Assembly: GCA_945865705.1 (NCBI GenBank)
Contig: CAMBEY010000189.1
Span: 1 to 5,861 of the forward strand
Reading direction: 5' to 3'
Source of the DNA: Candidatus Sulfopaludibacter sp. SbA3
Lineage (GTDB): Bacteria; Acidobacteriota; Terriglobia; 2-12-FULL-54-10
Length of the DNA stretch: 5,861 bases
Shown in pieces: positions 1-5,451 of the stretch (position 1 is its first letter; each line of letters starts with the position of its first letter). The position numbers and the translations under genes were made by a program. Below the pieces are notes generated by a model that was not told the origin of the DNA, searched no databases, and saw nothing but the letters and a program-made list of their open reading frames with translations.

Positions 1-149
1 TGTATTGGCTGACTGCTCGGCGCAATGAGCTTTCGCCTAACAGCACCAGCTTCGAGAGGCATTCCTCTTTGACGGAGCGCACCCAGCGCTCTGCGAAGGC
101 GTTCAGATTGGGACTTCTCGCGGGTAGTTTGAGCGGCATCACGCCACCC
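1..149 (-). pseudogene. Truncated second copy of the integrase-core transposase (C-terminal fragment)
   Basis: This stretch aligns without gaps to 321-469 of the intact transposase, with 6 mismatches in 149 bases. Read on the minus strand it encodes the matching peptide (about residues 260-308 of the intact protein), including the segment NAFAERWVRSVKEECL that carries the catalytic glutamate. Five of the six differences are synonymous; the sixth is Asn to Ser in the RRAV(N/S)QY segment. The match stops at 149/150, exactly where the terminal inverted repeat of the neighbouring IS begins, so this copy was interrupted there. The remainder of its 5' part is not found on the far side of the IS. 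Its 3' part lies outside the window, so whether the fragment is otherwise intact is unknown. It cannot encode a working transposase because the N-terminal DNA-binding part and the first two catalytic Asp residues are missing. Confidence 0.85.
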
Positions 150-167
150 CGTATGGTCAAAAAAGTC
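148..167 (+). repeat. Left terminal inverted repeat of the IS
   Basis: Twenty bases matching the reverse complement of 1288-1307 at 18 positions; the mismatches are G/A at the ninth base and A/T near the inner end. It abuts the truncated transposase copy and contains part of the stop codon of the intact transposase. Confidence 0.75.
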
Positions 168-1245
168 ATGCGGCCTCTCGGTGATAGTATTTGAGTAGGC
201 CGCCGAGTCGATCTTTGCAGCGGACGCGGCCTTTTCTCTTGCCGATGATCTCTTCATTTTGGGGAAACAGTAAGATATTCCCTTTGCCCTGATGATTCCG
301 CTCTTCATGGAAATGTGTTGTGTATTGGTTGACTGCTCGTCGCAACGAACTTTCGCCTAACAGCACCAGCTTCGAAAGGCATTCCTCTTTGACGGAGCGC
401 ACCCAGCGCTCTGCGAAGGCGTTCAGATTGGGACTTCTCGCGGGTAGCTTGAGCGGCATCACGCCACCCGCCTTCAGTGTGTCTTGAAAATCCTTGCAGA
501 ATTTTGTGTCTCGATCGTGGAGTAGGTAGTGGTGGTTTTGGAGGAATCCCCAGCTTTCTGCGGTCGCGTTTCGTCCTATCTGTTCCATCCAGACACCATC
601 GGGATGTTCGGTGATGCCGGCAATCGAGACACGGCGAGTATCCAGATGGATGAAAAACAATACGTAGTACGTTACCAGCCCGCGCCATGTCAGCACTTCT
701 GCCGTGAAGAAGTCGGTAGCTGCCAGGACGCTCATGTGCGAACGGATGAAGTCTTTCCATGTCGTGTTTTTCCTTCGCTCGGTTGTGGGCGGTATGCTCC
801 GGCGGCGAAGGATGTTCCCGACTGCTTGATCGGAGAGCGAATGTCCCAGATTGGCAAGTGCGCCAACAATCCGATCGTAGCCCCAACCGGAATTGTTCTG
901 CGCCAATTGGACGACCAAGTCCTCAAGTTCTCGTTCGACCCGTGGCCGCCCGAGGGCAGCACGCTGCTTCGACCCATCAAACTTCCTGGCAACTAATTTC
1001 CTGTACCAAGCCAGGATGGTATCTGGTTTGGCCACGCAGGCGATCTGCGCGAGGGCTTTGCGGCCTAATCGCTTGGCGATCTCTGCCAACGTCGCCTTCT
1101 CCCCATCCGACAGCAGCAATCGGCCCTTGATATGCGATTTCAGGATGCGGTTCTCGGCCACCAGAAACTCATTCTTCAGCAGCAATTCCTGATTCACCAT
1201 CCCGCTCAGATAGCCCAGCAACCGCAACCAACTCGTCTTTGGCAT
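166..1245 (-). CDS. Integrase-core (rve) DDE transposase
   Basis: This 359-aa protein should catalyse cut-and-join transposition of the surrounding IS. The N-terminal third (about 45-150) is helical and DNA-binding in character, with a helix-turn-helix-like stretch around LAEIAKRLGRKALAQIA and a second around GWGYDRIVGALANLGHSLSDQAVGNIL. The integrase core spans roughly 165-330. The likely catalytic residues are Asp178 (AATDFF), Asp244 (LLHDRDTKF) and Glu279 (NAFAERWVRSVKEECL), with 34 residues between the last two, as expected for a DDE enzyme. The conserved HEERNHQG motif near 313-320 is typical of this group. The ATG at 1243-1245 lacks a strong Shine-Dalgarno, as is common for transposases. 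No frameshift or missing catalytic residue is seen, so it is probably functional. The stop lies inside the left terminal repeat. Alternative: an IS481- or IS3-type assignment needs a database comparison. Confidence 0.9.
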   Translation of the reverse strand: MPKTSWLRLLGYLSGMVNQELLLKNEFLVAENRILKSHIKGRLLLSDGEKATLAEIAKRLGRKALAQIACVAKPDTILAWYRKLVARKFDGSKQRAALGRPRVERELEDLVVQLAQNNSGWGYDRIVGALANLGHSLSDQAVGNILRRRSIPPTTERRKNTTWKDFIRSHMSVLAATDFFTAEVLTWRGLVTYYVLFFIHLDTRRVSIAGITEHPDGVWMEQIGRNATAESWGFLQNHHYLLHDRDTKFCKDFQDTLKAGGVMPLKLPARSPNLNAFAERWVRSVKEECLSKLVLLGESSLRRAVNQYTTHFHEERNHQGKGNILLFPQNEEIIGKRKGRVRCKDRLGGLLKYYHREAA

Positions 1246-1287
1246 CCGCAGAATCTATCGCAGAACTGCCTAGAATTCAACAAGTTC

Positions 1288-1307
1288 GACTATTTTGATC
1301 ATACGGG
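1288..1307 (-). repeat. Right terminal inverted repeat of the IS
   Basis: Partner of the repeat at 148-167 (18/20). It lies about 42 bp upstream of the transposase start, where the element's promoter would also be expected. Confidence 0.75.
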
Positions 1308-1370
1308 ATGGCTTCATGCCCTTGAACTGCTCTCCTTTGGTCGCCCAGTGTAGAGTTGACCCAGCCAGAA

Positions 1371-1742
1371 GTGCGTGAAACACCAGCCTCACGGGGAGGT
1401 AGGGTGCCTGTGTTTTTCCCAAGTCTTCTTGGGGGAAATCTGCCTAACGTTTCCTCGAACGCCGTATGCGGAGGATTCCCCACGGAATCGTCTGGTGAGG
1501 CTGGTTTTGGCGAGAAAGCATTTCGGCGGCGGCTGCTGATAAAGGGACCATTAGCTGGGGATGTCGTGCGGCCTATTTCTTCAGCGTGGCAGAGAAATTG
1601 GTTGCCACGGTGAGCGGCGGGGGACGTTAGCGAAACATGCCGAGGTAGAGTATCCATCGCCACCGGAATGGGCGAAACGGAGAGAACTGAGAAACGGGTA
1701 GGCCGCAGTAATCGGCTCCCTCCGTGTCGCCTGAAGTGGGAG
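1371..1742 (+). ncRNA. Candidate structured RNA / ribozyme-like element, identity unknown
   Basis: No convincing protein is encoded here, but the plus strand folds well. An 11-bp perfect long-range stem (1382-1392 with 1495-1505) encloses three hairpins. These are an 11-bp stem with two G-U pairs and a UCUU loop (1413-1423/1428-1438), a CCTC/GAGG plus CGC/GCG stem (1453-1474), and a 6-bp stem with a CCAC loop (1474-1479/1484-1489). A second long-range stem (1567-1575 with 1699-1707, 9 bp perfect, extendable by three G-U pairs) encloses a 7-bp hairpin (1585-1591/1603-1609) and a 5-bp hairpin (1657-1661/1671-1675). A final CTCCC/GGGAG pairing (1716-1720/1738-1742) precedes ATTTT. The G-U pairs favour plus-strand transcription. 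A local hairpin (1378-1390/1396-1415) competes with the first long stem. GTGCG at 1371 resembles a group II intron 5' end, but no domain V or reverse transcriptase is recognisable. Boundaries are approximate. Nothing else is seen in 1308-1750. Confidence 0.4.
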
Positions 1743-1750
1743 ATTTTCTG

Positions 1751-2218
1751 TTATTGTTTGTCCTGAATCACGACATTGTGAAATGCCGGGCCCTGCCCAT
1801 AGACACCGACTTGGTCGAGCGTTCGAGACTTTCCATCCTTCGCTACGGTCGCTCTGATTATGCGGACTACGGTCCCTCCCTTTTTCCAAACGGAAATAGT
1901 CGTATTGGGGTCAATTCGCCTAATCGACACCATGTCAAAGTTCGGGCTTCCAGTGACAGGAGAGTCTTTCCCGTCATAATTGAGTGTGTATTCGTAATGC
2001 ACTGGGTTGCCATTGCCACCCACACCGTCCACCGTGTTCTTTGCCCCGTTGGTTCCTGATGGTTCGGTCTTGGTCGAAGTCTTGTCTGGCGGCCCTGGAT
2101 CGTATTTCGATTTGGCCACGTTTGTTTTCCAGGTGCCAATGCTAGTGTTTTGCTGAGCCCACGATGTAATGCAAGTGAAGCTCAGTGCAAGAGCAAGCAA
2201 TATTGAGCGCTTACGCAT
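1751..2218 (-). CDS. Small secreted protein of the GTWKxNVAKSKY type, function unknown
   Basis: A 155-aa protein with a clear Sec signal peptide: basic MRKR, hydrophobic SILLALALSFTCITSW, and probable cleavage after Ala21. Cys16 does not sit in a proper lipobox, so it is more likely a soluble secreted or periplasmic protein than a lipoprotein. The mature part starts with NTSIGTWKTNVAKSKYDPGPP, followed by segments such as HYEYTLNYDGKDSPVTG and a C-terminal beta-rich region ending NVVIQDKQ. I recognise this pattern from small hypothetical exported proteins common in Acidobacteriota; no biochemical role is known to me. The start at 2218 is chosen over the in-frame upstream ATG at 2257. AAGGAGAG lies 4 nt upstream of the chosen start, and the signal peptide begins properly there. 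A hairpin lies just upstream of that ribosome binding site. The gene ends 8 bp past the candidate structured RNA on the opposite strand. Confidence 0.85.
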   Translation of the reverse strand: MRKRSILLALALSFTCITSWAQQNTSIGTWKTNVAKSKYDPGPPDKTSTKTEPSGTNGAKNTVDGVGGNGNPVHYEYTLNYDGKDSPVTGSPNFDMVSIRRIDPNTTISVWKKGGTVVRIIRATVAKDGKSRTLDQVGVYGQGPAFHNVVIQDKQ

Positions 2219-2222
2219 GGAG

Positions 2223-2230
2223 CTCTCCTT
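2223..2230 (-). promoter_or_regulatory. Strong Shine-Dalgarno that decides the start of the small secreted protein
   Basis: Read on the minus strand this is AAGGAGAG, four bases before the ATG at 2218. It supports that start over the upstream ATG at 2257, which would add 13 residues lacking signal-peptide character. Confidence 0.75.
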
Positions 2231-2232
2231 TT

Positions 2233-2261
2233 CCCGATGAGGTAATCCTTTGTTCATCGGG
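2233..2261 (-). promoter_or_regulatory. 5'-UTR hairpin next to the ribosome binding site
   Basis: On the minus strand, CCCGATGA and TCATCGGG form a perfect 8-bp stem around a 13-nt loop (2241-2253). The stem ends two bases before the AAGGAGAG ribosome binding site of the small secreted protein gene. The loop itself contains AAAGGA, a weak second Shine-Dalgarno-like sequence. It could stabilise the mRNA, modulate initiation, or be a protein-binding inverted repeat in DNA; the sequence does not decide between these. Confidence 0.5.
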
Positions 2262-2478
2262 TGGCCTTAGGCTACACACAATTTCCGAACAAAGCAATTA
2301 AGGTTAGAGGGTTTTGACCACAACGAAATTATTTCAACTGGGTTGAGGAGAGTCTTGGCAGAAGAGTCCCTCCTTGTCCAGTTCTGGGAGGTTAACTGGC
2401 GCTTCCGCGAACGCCGTATCTTGGGAGTTTGCCAGCCAGAGGACCCGACCAAGCGGAATTACTCTATCTCCGGCGCCG

Positions 2479-3438
2479 TTACTCGCTGACTAGGCGGGGC
2501 GGGACGCGGTAGGGTATCTCGACCGAGCCGATGTCGCACCTGCCGTGCTGCGGGCGGGCGACGCCGCGCTGGTCCGTGGTGACGGGGAGGATGCCGCAGA
2601 TGTCGCCAACGGGGATGGCGTCCACGGCGATGCTGCTGTTGCCCGGCAGCATGGTCTGCGTGGGCCCGCCGTTCGCGCCCAGCGCCAACTGCTCTGCCGT
2701 GACGTTCTGCACCGAGCCGATTTCGGTGAAGCCGCAACTGGCGTCCTTACTCAGGTTGTAGCCGCCATCAGTGATGGTGCCGCTGTTGCCGCCGCACTCA
2801 CCGCCGTTGGCGCTCGAGAGAATGCTGTTGCGGACGGTGGTCGTGCCGCCGCCCCGGTTAATCGCGCCACCGGAATTGGACGCCGAATTGCCGGAGAAGG
2901 TGGCATTGGTAATGGCGACGGTGCCGGCATTGATGTAGATCGCGCCGCCGGTGGCGGACGAATTACCGGAGAAGGTGGAGTTGGTGATGGTGATAGAGAC
3001 GCCGGTGATGTAGATTGCGCCGCCTAAGCCGATGGACGAATTACCGGAGAAGGTGGAGTTGGTAATGGTGGTCGTGCCGACGTTGGAAATTGCGCTGCCG
3101 CTGGTGCTGGATCCGGCCGTAAAAGTGAGATTGGTGAAGCTCGCGGTTATCCCGCCGTTCACGATGAACAGCCGGACGGCATTGTTGCCGTTGATGGTGA
3201 CCGATTGCCCCGTGGCGTCAATGGAGGTGTTGCTGGAGATGGTCTTGGTGCCTGTGAGGATGATGGTGCCGCTGCAGGCAAACGTTACTGCGCCGCCACC
3301 GACAAGCGCGGCATTCAGACTGGCCTCCGTGCAGGGATTGACCACGCCAGCCGCGCGCGACCGCGATGTAAACACCAGCAGCGCCAGCAGCAGCCCTAGT
3401 GACACACACCTGTTCAGGTTCCGCGTCCAGCCGCCCAT
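2479..3438 (-). CDS. Exported parallel beta-helix repeat protein with choice-of-anchor-Q-like C-terminus
   Basis: A 319-aa protein with a signal peptide (hydrophobic CVSLGLLLALLVF, probable cleavage after Ala30), so exported and probably surface-exposed or released. Residues about 60-205 are rich in Thr, Ser, Asn and Gly. They include near-identical units NSTFSGNSS (127-135 and 153-161) and NATFSGNSA (178-186), with GGAIY/GGAIN between them, as in right-handed beta-helix and Pmp-like proteins. The C-terminal part (about 252-307) with LGANGGPTQTMLPG and DQRGVARPQHGRCDIGSVE matches what I know as the choice-of-anchor Q domain. Six Cys outside the signal peptide (36, 55, 214, 235, 281, 301) could form disulfides. 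No enzymatic residues are recognised; an adhesive or structural role is inference. The ATG at 3438 is preferred over the GTG two codons upstream because GGGGAG lies five bases before it. G+C content looks higher than in the regions to the right. Confidence 0.85.
   Translation of the reverse strand: MGGWTRNLNRCVSLGLLLALLVFTSRSRAAGVVNPCTEASLNAALVGGGAVTFACSGTIILTGTKTISSNTSIDATGQSVTINGNNAVRLFIVNGGITASFTNLTFTAGSSTSGSAISNVGTTTITNSTFSGNSSIGLGGAIYITGVSITITNSTFSGNSSATGGAIYINAGTVAITNATFSGNSASNSGGAINRGGGTTTVRNSILSSANGGECGGNSGTITDGGYNLSKDASCGFTEIGSVQNVTAEQLALGANGGPTQTMLPGNSSIAVDAIPVGDICGILPVTTDQRGVARPQHGRCDIGSVEIPYRVPPRLVSE
2886..3113 (-). repeat. Three tandem units of about 75-78 bp inside the beta-helix gene
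   Basis: The plus-strand word AATT(A/G)CCGGAGAAGGTGG starts at 2886, 2961 and 3039, spaced 75 and 78 bp (25 and 26 codons). The last two units are nearly identical over the NSTFSGNSS coding part. This is the DNA counterpart of the beta-helix repeats and a likely site of slippage or recombination that changes repeat number. The outer limits are approximate. Confidence 0.75.
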
Positions 3439-3463
3439 GCGCACTCCCCATACAGACCCGACG

Positions 3464-3493
3464 ATTGTAGCCCAGCCGACTTCGCGACGTCCA
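3464..3493 (-). promoter_or_regulatory. Putative promoter of the beta-helix protein gene
   Basis: On the minus strand, a -10-like TACAAT (plus 3464-3469) lies 18 bp after TGGACG (plus 3488-3493), which matches TTGACA at four positions. Transcription would begin near 3457, giving a leader of about 20 nt before the ATG at 3438. This is a consensus match only. Confidence 0.4.
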
Positions 3494-3840
3494 GGACGCC
3501 CAGCTTGGCATCTCAGCTTGCATCTTGCAAACCCGATCCATGCCGCGCCAGAAGCAAGTGGCCTTAGCGTTCATCGATTGAGGGAACAAATCATTCACCG
3601 ATGGCTGTGCGGTTGGCTGCGACATCAAATTAGTTCAAGAAAGTTTCCGCTGGTTTTCCCGAATAGGTCCTCACAAGTCAACTTGGGGGAAGTTAGGGTT
3701 GAACACCGCTCGCTGGGATAGAACCGGACAGTAAAGTTTCTCGAACTGTTTCAGCCAGGGTGAAGCCCATTGGACGGTTTTCCGTGCGAAAGTGGCGGCT
3801 AATCGTTCATCATTCTGGCGTCAAATGGAGTCTTTGTGGA
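3494..3840. other. Intergenic stretch with no recognised gene
   Basis: Between the promoter of the beta-helix gene and the tRNA gene I find no ORF with coding character, no RNA gene and no clear terminator. A plus-strand open frame across 3032-3721 is a shadow of the GC-rich repeat gene and runs into this stretch without a ribosome binding site. A short segment near 3483-3508 resembles parts of the downstream tRNA gene but is too short to call. Confidence 0.5.
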
Positions 3841-3843
3841 GTC

Positions 3844-3866
3844 ACGGATTTTCGGCGAAAACCCGT
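3844..3866 (-). terminator. Palindromic hairpin downstream of tRNA-Gly, possible terminator or processing signal
   Basis: In the minus-strand transcript the arms ACGGGTTTTCG and CGAAAATCCGT pair along their whole length with one G-U pair; the loop is very tight, so a few central pairs would open. It lies about 17 nt beyond the CCA end of the tRNA. No U-tract follows, so it is not a classical intrinsic terminator; it might mark a 3' processing or pausing site. In plus-strand RNA the same pair would be an A-C mismatch. Confidence 0.35.
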
Positions 3867-3882
3867 AAGTGTATGAAAAATA

Positions 3883-3957
<75 letters not shown>

Positions 3958-4473
3958 TCACCGTCGCTTCTTTTATTTAGCTAAACAAGAGCCATTTATG
4001 TCTAGGATCATGTCCATACTGTCTATCCAAAACACTGATATTCTGATCCCAATACACACAGTTAATTGCTCCGTACACCAGCTTGAGAATGTGGCTCCTG
4101 CATGACCAGAGTATAGCATAGGTCAGTTCTGAGGTTTTCAAAATTGACTGTGCGCTCAACCGCCTGTTTGCTGAATTATTCCTACTCGATCTCGGAGCAA
4201 AAAAGTAGTCGAGAAGCAGAGGTGGCGTCAAGCGACGTCGCGTATCGGTTGGATTACGCAACGCTACGCTCTTCTTCCCCTTGAGGAAGCAGCATTTTCG
4301 CCCCGGAAGTTCGCGGAGATCAGTCATTGCGAGGCCACAATTTGGAGCTGACGAGCTGGTTGAGAATTCGGGAAGTGCTGCAGAATCTGCCTGGTGCTGC
4401 TGCCTGTTCTTCGGCCAGTGAAGTATTACTTTGGTTGCCCAGTTGTTAAATTCATTGGTCCAAAATCTCAAGT
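3958..4473. other. Intergenic stretch with no recognised gene
   Basis: About 516 bases between the Fur-family gene and the tRNA. A minus-strand open frame (3977-4477) starts with TTG, overlaps the end of the Fur-family gene, has no ribosome binding site, and its translation shows no domain, so I do not call it. A perfect 10-bp palindrome GCGACGTCGC sits at 4232-4241 without further context. The stretch should also hold the 3' end of the Fur-family transcript, but no hairpin with a U-tract is visible. Confidence 0.5.
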
Positions 4474-4989
4474 TCAATTCAATTTCTTACTGCGCGACAC
4501 ATTTTGGTTTGCCTTGGTCTGGGGCGATGTCAGGGGTGTTTTACGACGGCATTCCGCACAAGCGCCGCCAATCTCAACGCGCATGAACGAGATGCTGAAT
4601 CCTAATTCATCGCGGATTTCCGTGCTGATCTTGTCCATAGCCGGGGAAGAAAATTCCATTACCTTGCCGCATTGCAGGCAAGCAACATGGGAGTGCGGGC
4701 GGTCTTGCCGGGCCTCATAGTAGTGCTGGTCGCCGCGCAGATGCAACAGATCAAGCTCATCGACCACGCCCAACTTCTTGAGAACCGCAAGATTGCGGTA
4801 GATCGTAACTTGATCAATGCCGGGGTCCACGCGGCGTGCTTGCGCGAGAATCTCCTTGGCATTCATATGCGTTGATGCGGATTCGAGAATAGAGAAGATG
4901 AGCCGTCGCTGCGTGGTAAGGCGAAAGCCGTGCTCGCGGGCCAATTCCGCCAGGTTGTGGTGCCGGCGAATTTCCTGGATTAATGGCAC
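4474..4989 (-). CDS. Fur-family metal-dependent transcriptional regulator
   Basis: A 171-aa cytoplasmic DNA-binding regulator, slightly longer than typical Fur because of a polar tail after residue 150. The winged-helix domain (about 1-85) contains RLTTQRRLIFSIL and the recognition-helix signature QVTIYRNLAVLKKLGVV (60-76). The dimerisation domain holds a structural zinc site, Cys104-x2-Cys107 with Cys144-x2-Cys147. By alignment from memory with E. coli Fur, the regulatory site is complete (His41, Glu92, His99, His101, Glu112). The third site is largely lost: the equivalents of His87, Asp89 and His125 are Pro98, Ser100 and Met136. Glu112, where PerR has Asp104, argues against a peroxide sensor. 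Whether it senses Fe, Zn, Mn or Ni cannot be decided. The start is GTG at 4987-4989 with GGGAG six bases upstream; an in-frame TGA lies just upstream. A palindrome in its promoter suggests autoregulation. Confidence 0.9.
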   Translation of the reverse strand: MPLIQEIRRHHNLAELAREHGFRLTTQRRLIFSILESASTHMNAKEILAQARRVDPGIDQVTIYRNLAVLKKLGVVDELDLLHLRGDQHYYEARQDRPHSHVACLQCGKVMEFSSPAMDKISTEIRDELGFSISFMRVEIGGACAECRRKTPLTSPQTKANQNVSRSKKLN

Positions 4990-5013
4990 TAGGGACTCCC
5001 GAGATCAGACGAT

Positions 5014-5042
5014 TTATTGTTGCAAAAGTTTTGCATTAAGAA
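5014..5042 (-). promoter_or_regulatory. Putative promoter of the Fur-family gene
   Basis: On the minus strand, TTCTTA (plus 5037-5042) and CAATAA (plus 5014-5019) are separated by 17 bp. Both hexamers are poor matches to consensus. The call rests mostly on the perfect spacing and on the operator that fills the spacer. Transcription would start near 5007, leaving a leader of about 18 nt before the GTG, which contains the GGGAG ribosome binding site. Confidence 0.35.
5020..5036. promoter_or_regulatory. 7-1-7 palindromic operator, probable Fur-family box
   Basis: TGCAAAA-G-TTTTGCA (5021-5035) is a perfect 7-1-7 inverted repeat, the architecture of Fur, PerR and Zur boxes. Written as TTGCAA-N5-TTGCAT it also matches the Streptomyces Nur box pattern (tTGCaa-N5-ttGCAA) at 11 of 12 defined positions. 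It begins 30 bp upstream of the Fur-family start codon, between the putative -35 and -10, where binding would block transcription. Control by the adjacent regulator is inference. Confidence 0.65.
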
Positions 5043-5451
5043 ACATCAAGGTATCGCGCTCAGGATTGAACGTCAAGCAGGAAAGCATTTCCGTGGGCTG
5101 ATGTTGGACTTCACAGGATCGTTCATAGTCGTATCCAAGGCATCCATGTCGGGTCAATGATTGTCTTGTTCGAGTTCGCCAGGGCGCCCTATTTATCGGA
5201 TCTCCGCGGCAGCGGCTTTATCAAGGATGGGTGTGTTGCAATACAAGTCATCGTCAGGCGCAATCTAAATGTTTTGCACTAGGCAACTATCGTTTGTATA
5301 CTCATCTACCTGCATTATTTTAGGCAGGGACTTTTAGCTTTCATCGGTTATTCTGCAACTTATAAATGCGCAATCAACCGACTTCTGAGGAACTTGCTGG
5401 AAGCGATACTTCGAGTGAATCGCGGAGCGAAAATAGGTGAAGGTTTTAAGT
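5043..5451. other. Divergent intergenic region between the two regulator genes
   Basis: About 410 bases separating the minus-strand Fur-family promoter from the plus-strand XRE gene. It holds the putative XRE promoter (5274-5302) and isolated TTGCA-type half-sites at 5236-5241 and 5272-5278. No ORF with coding character and no RNA gene is seen. The stretch 5303-5434 would be an unusually long 5' leader if the promoter is right; I found no riboswitch-like fold in it by eye. Confidence 0.5.
5274..5302 (+). promoter_or_regulatory. Putative sigma70-type promoter of the XRE-family gene
   Basis: TTGCAC (5274-5279) and TATACT (5297-5302) are exactly 17 bp apart. The -10 matches TATAAT at five of six bases; the -35 keeps TTG. 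The start would be near 5309, about 140 bases before the ATG. The -35 overlaps TTTTGCA (5272-5278), identical to one arm of the palindrome in the Fur-family promoter. Confidence 0.45.

Larger units (their letters stand above)
148..1307 (-). mobile_element. Insertion sequence with terminal inverted repeats and one DDE transposase gene
   Basis: The left end (148-167) reads CCCGTATGGTCAAAAAAGTC. The right end (1288-1307), read on the other strand, is CCCGTATGATCAAAATAGTC, matching at 18 of 20 positions. These repeats bracket one transposase ORF and give an element of about 1160 bp. The left repeat overlaps the transposase stop codon (166-168); the right repeat lies about 42 bp upstream of its start. 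The exact outer base is uncertain by a few nucleotides. No target site duplication is visible: the left flank ends in a transposase fragment and the right flank begins ATGGCTTC. The transposase is of the retroviral-integrase type found in IS3/IS481-like elements; I do not assign a named IS. Confidence 0.75.

Noticed and set aside
529..996. Plus-strand ORFs antisense to the transposase
   Set aside because: Shadows of the transposase gene, whose minus-strand frame has all three catalytic residues and spans the whole IS.
1308..1345. Possibility that the missing half of the older IS copy continues right of the IS
   Set aside because: Compared with 470 onward of the intact transposase, only scattered short matches (CTTCA, CTTGAA) appear and no frame continues.
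1451..1490. Group II intron domain V
   Set aside because: GCCGTATGCGG resembles the 5' arm, but the matching 3' arm (CACGTACGGTTC type) is absent and the usual AGC/GAAA arrangement cannot be drawn.
1277..1663. Minus-strand ORF of 128 aa and plus-strand ORF 1356-1613 in the structured region
   Set aside because: Both cross the stems of the candidate RNA, have unnatural composition (rich in Pro, Arg, Ser) and no ribosome binding site; the first runs into the IS terminal repeat.
2267..2452. Minus-strand ORF of 61 aa between the two exported-protein genes
   Set aside because: No ribosome binding site, no recognisable motif, and placed in a region likely to be leader or trailer of its neighbours.
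2545..3027. Plus-strand ORF of 160 aa rich in Ala, Gly and Asp
   Set aside because: Its repetitive composition is simply the complement of the beta-helix repeats.
3032..3721. Plus-strand ORF of 229 aa opposite the beta-helix gene
   Set aside because: Shadow of a GC-rich, repeat-rich gene. The minus-strand frame has a signal peptide and recognisable repeats; this one has neither and no ribosome binding site.
3977..4477. Minus-strand ORF of 166 aa directly after the Fur-family gene
   Set aside because: TTG start, no Shine-Dalgarno, overlap with the Fur-family stop, and no domain or compositional sign of a real protein.
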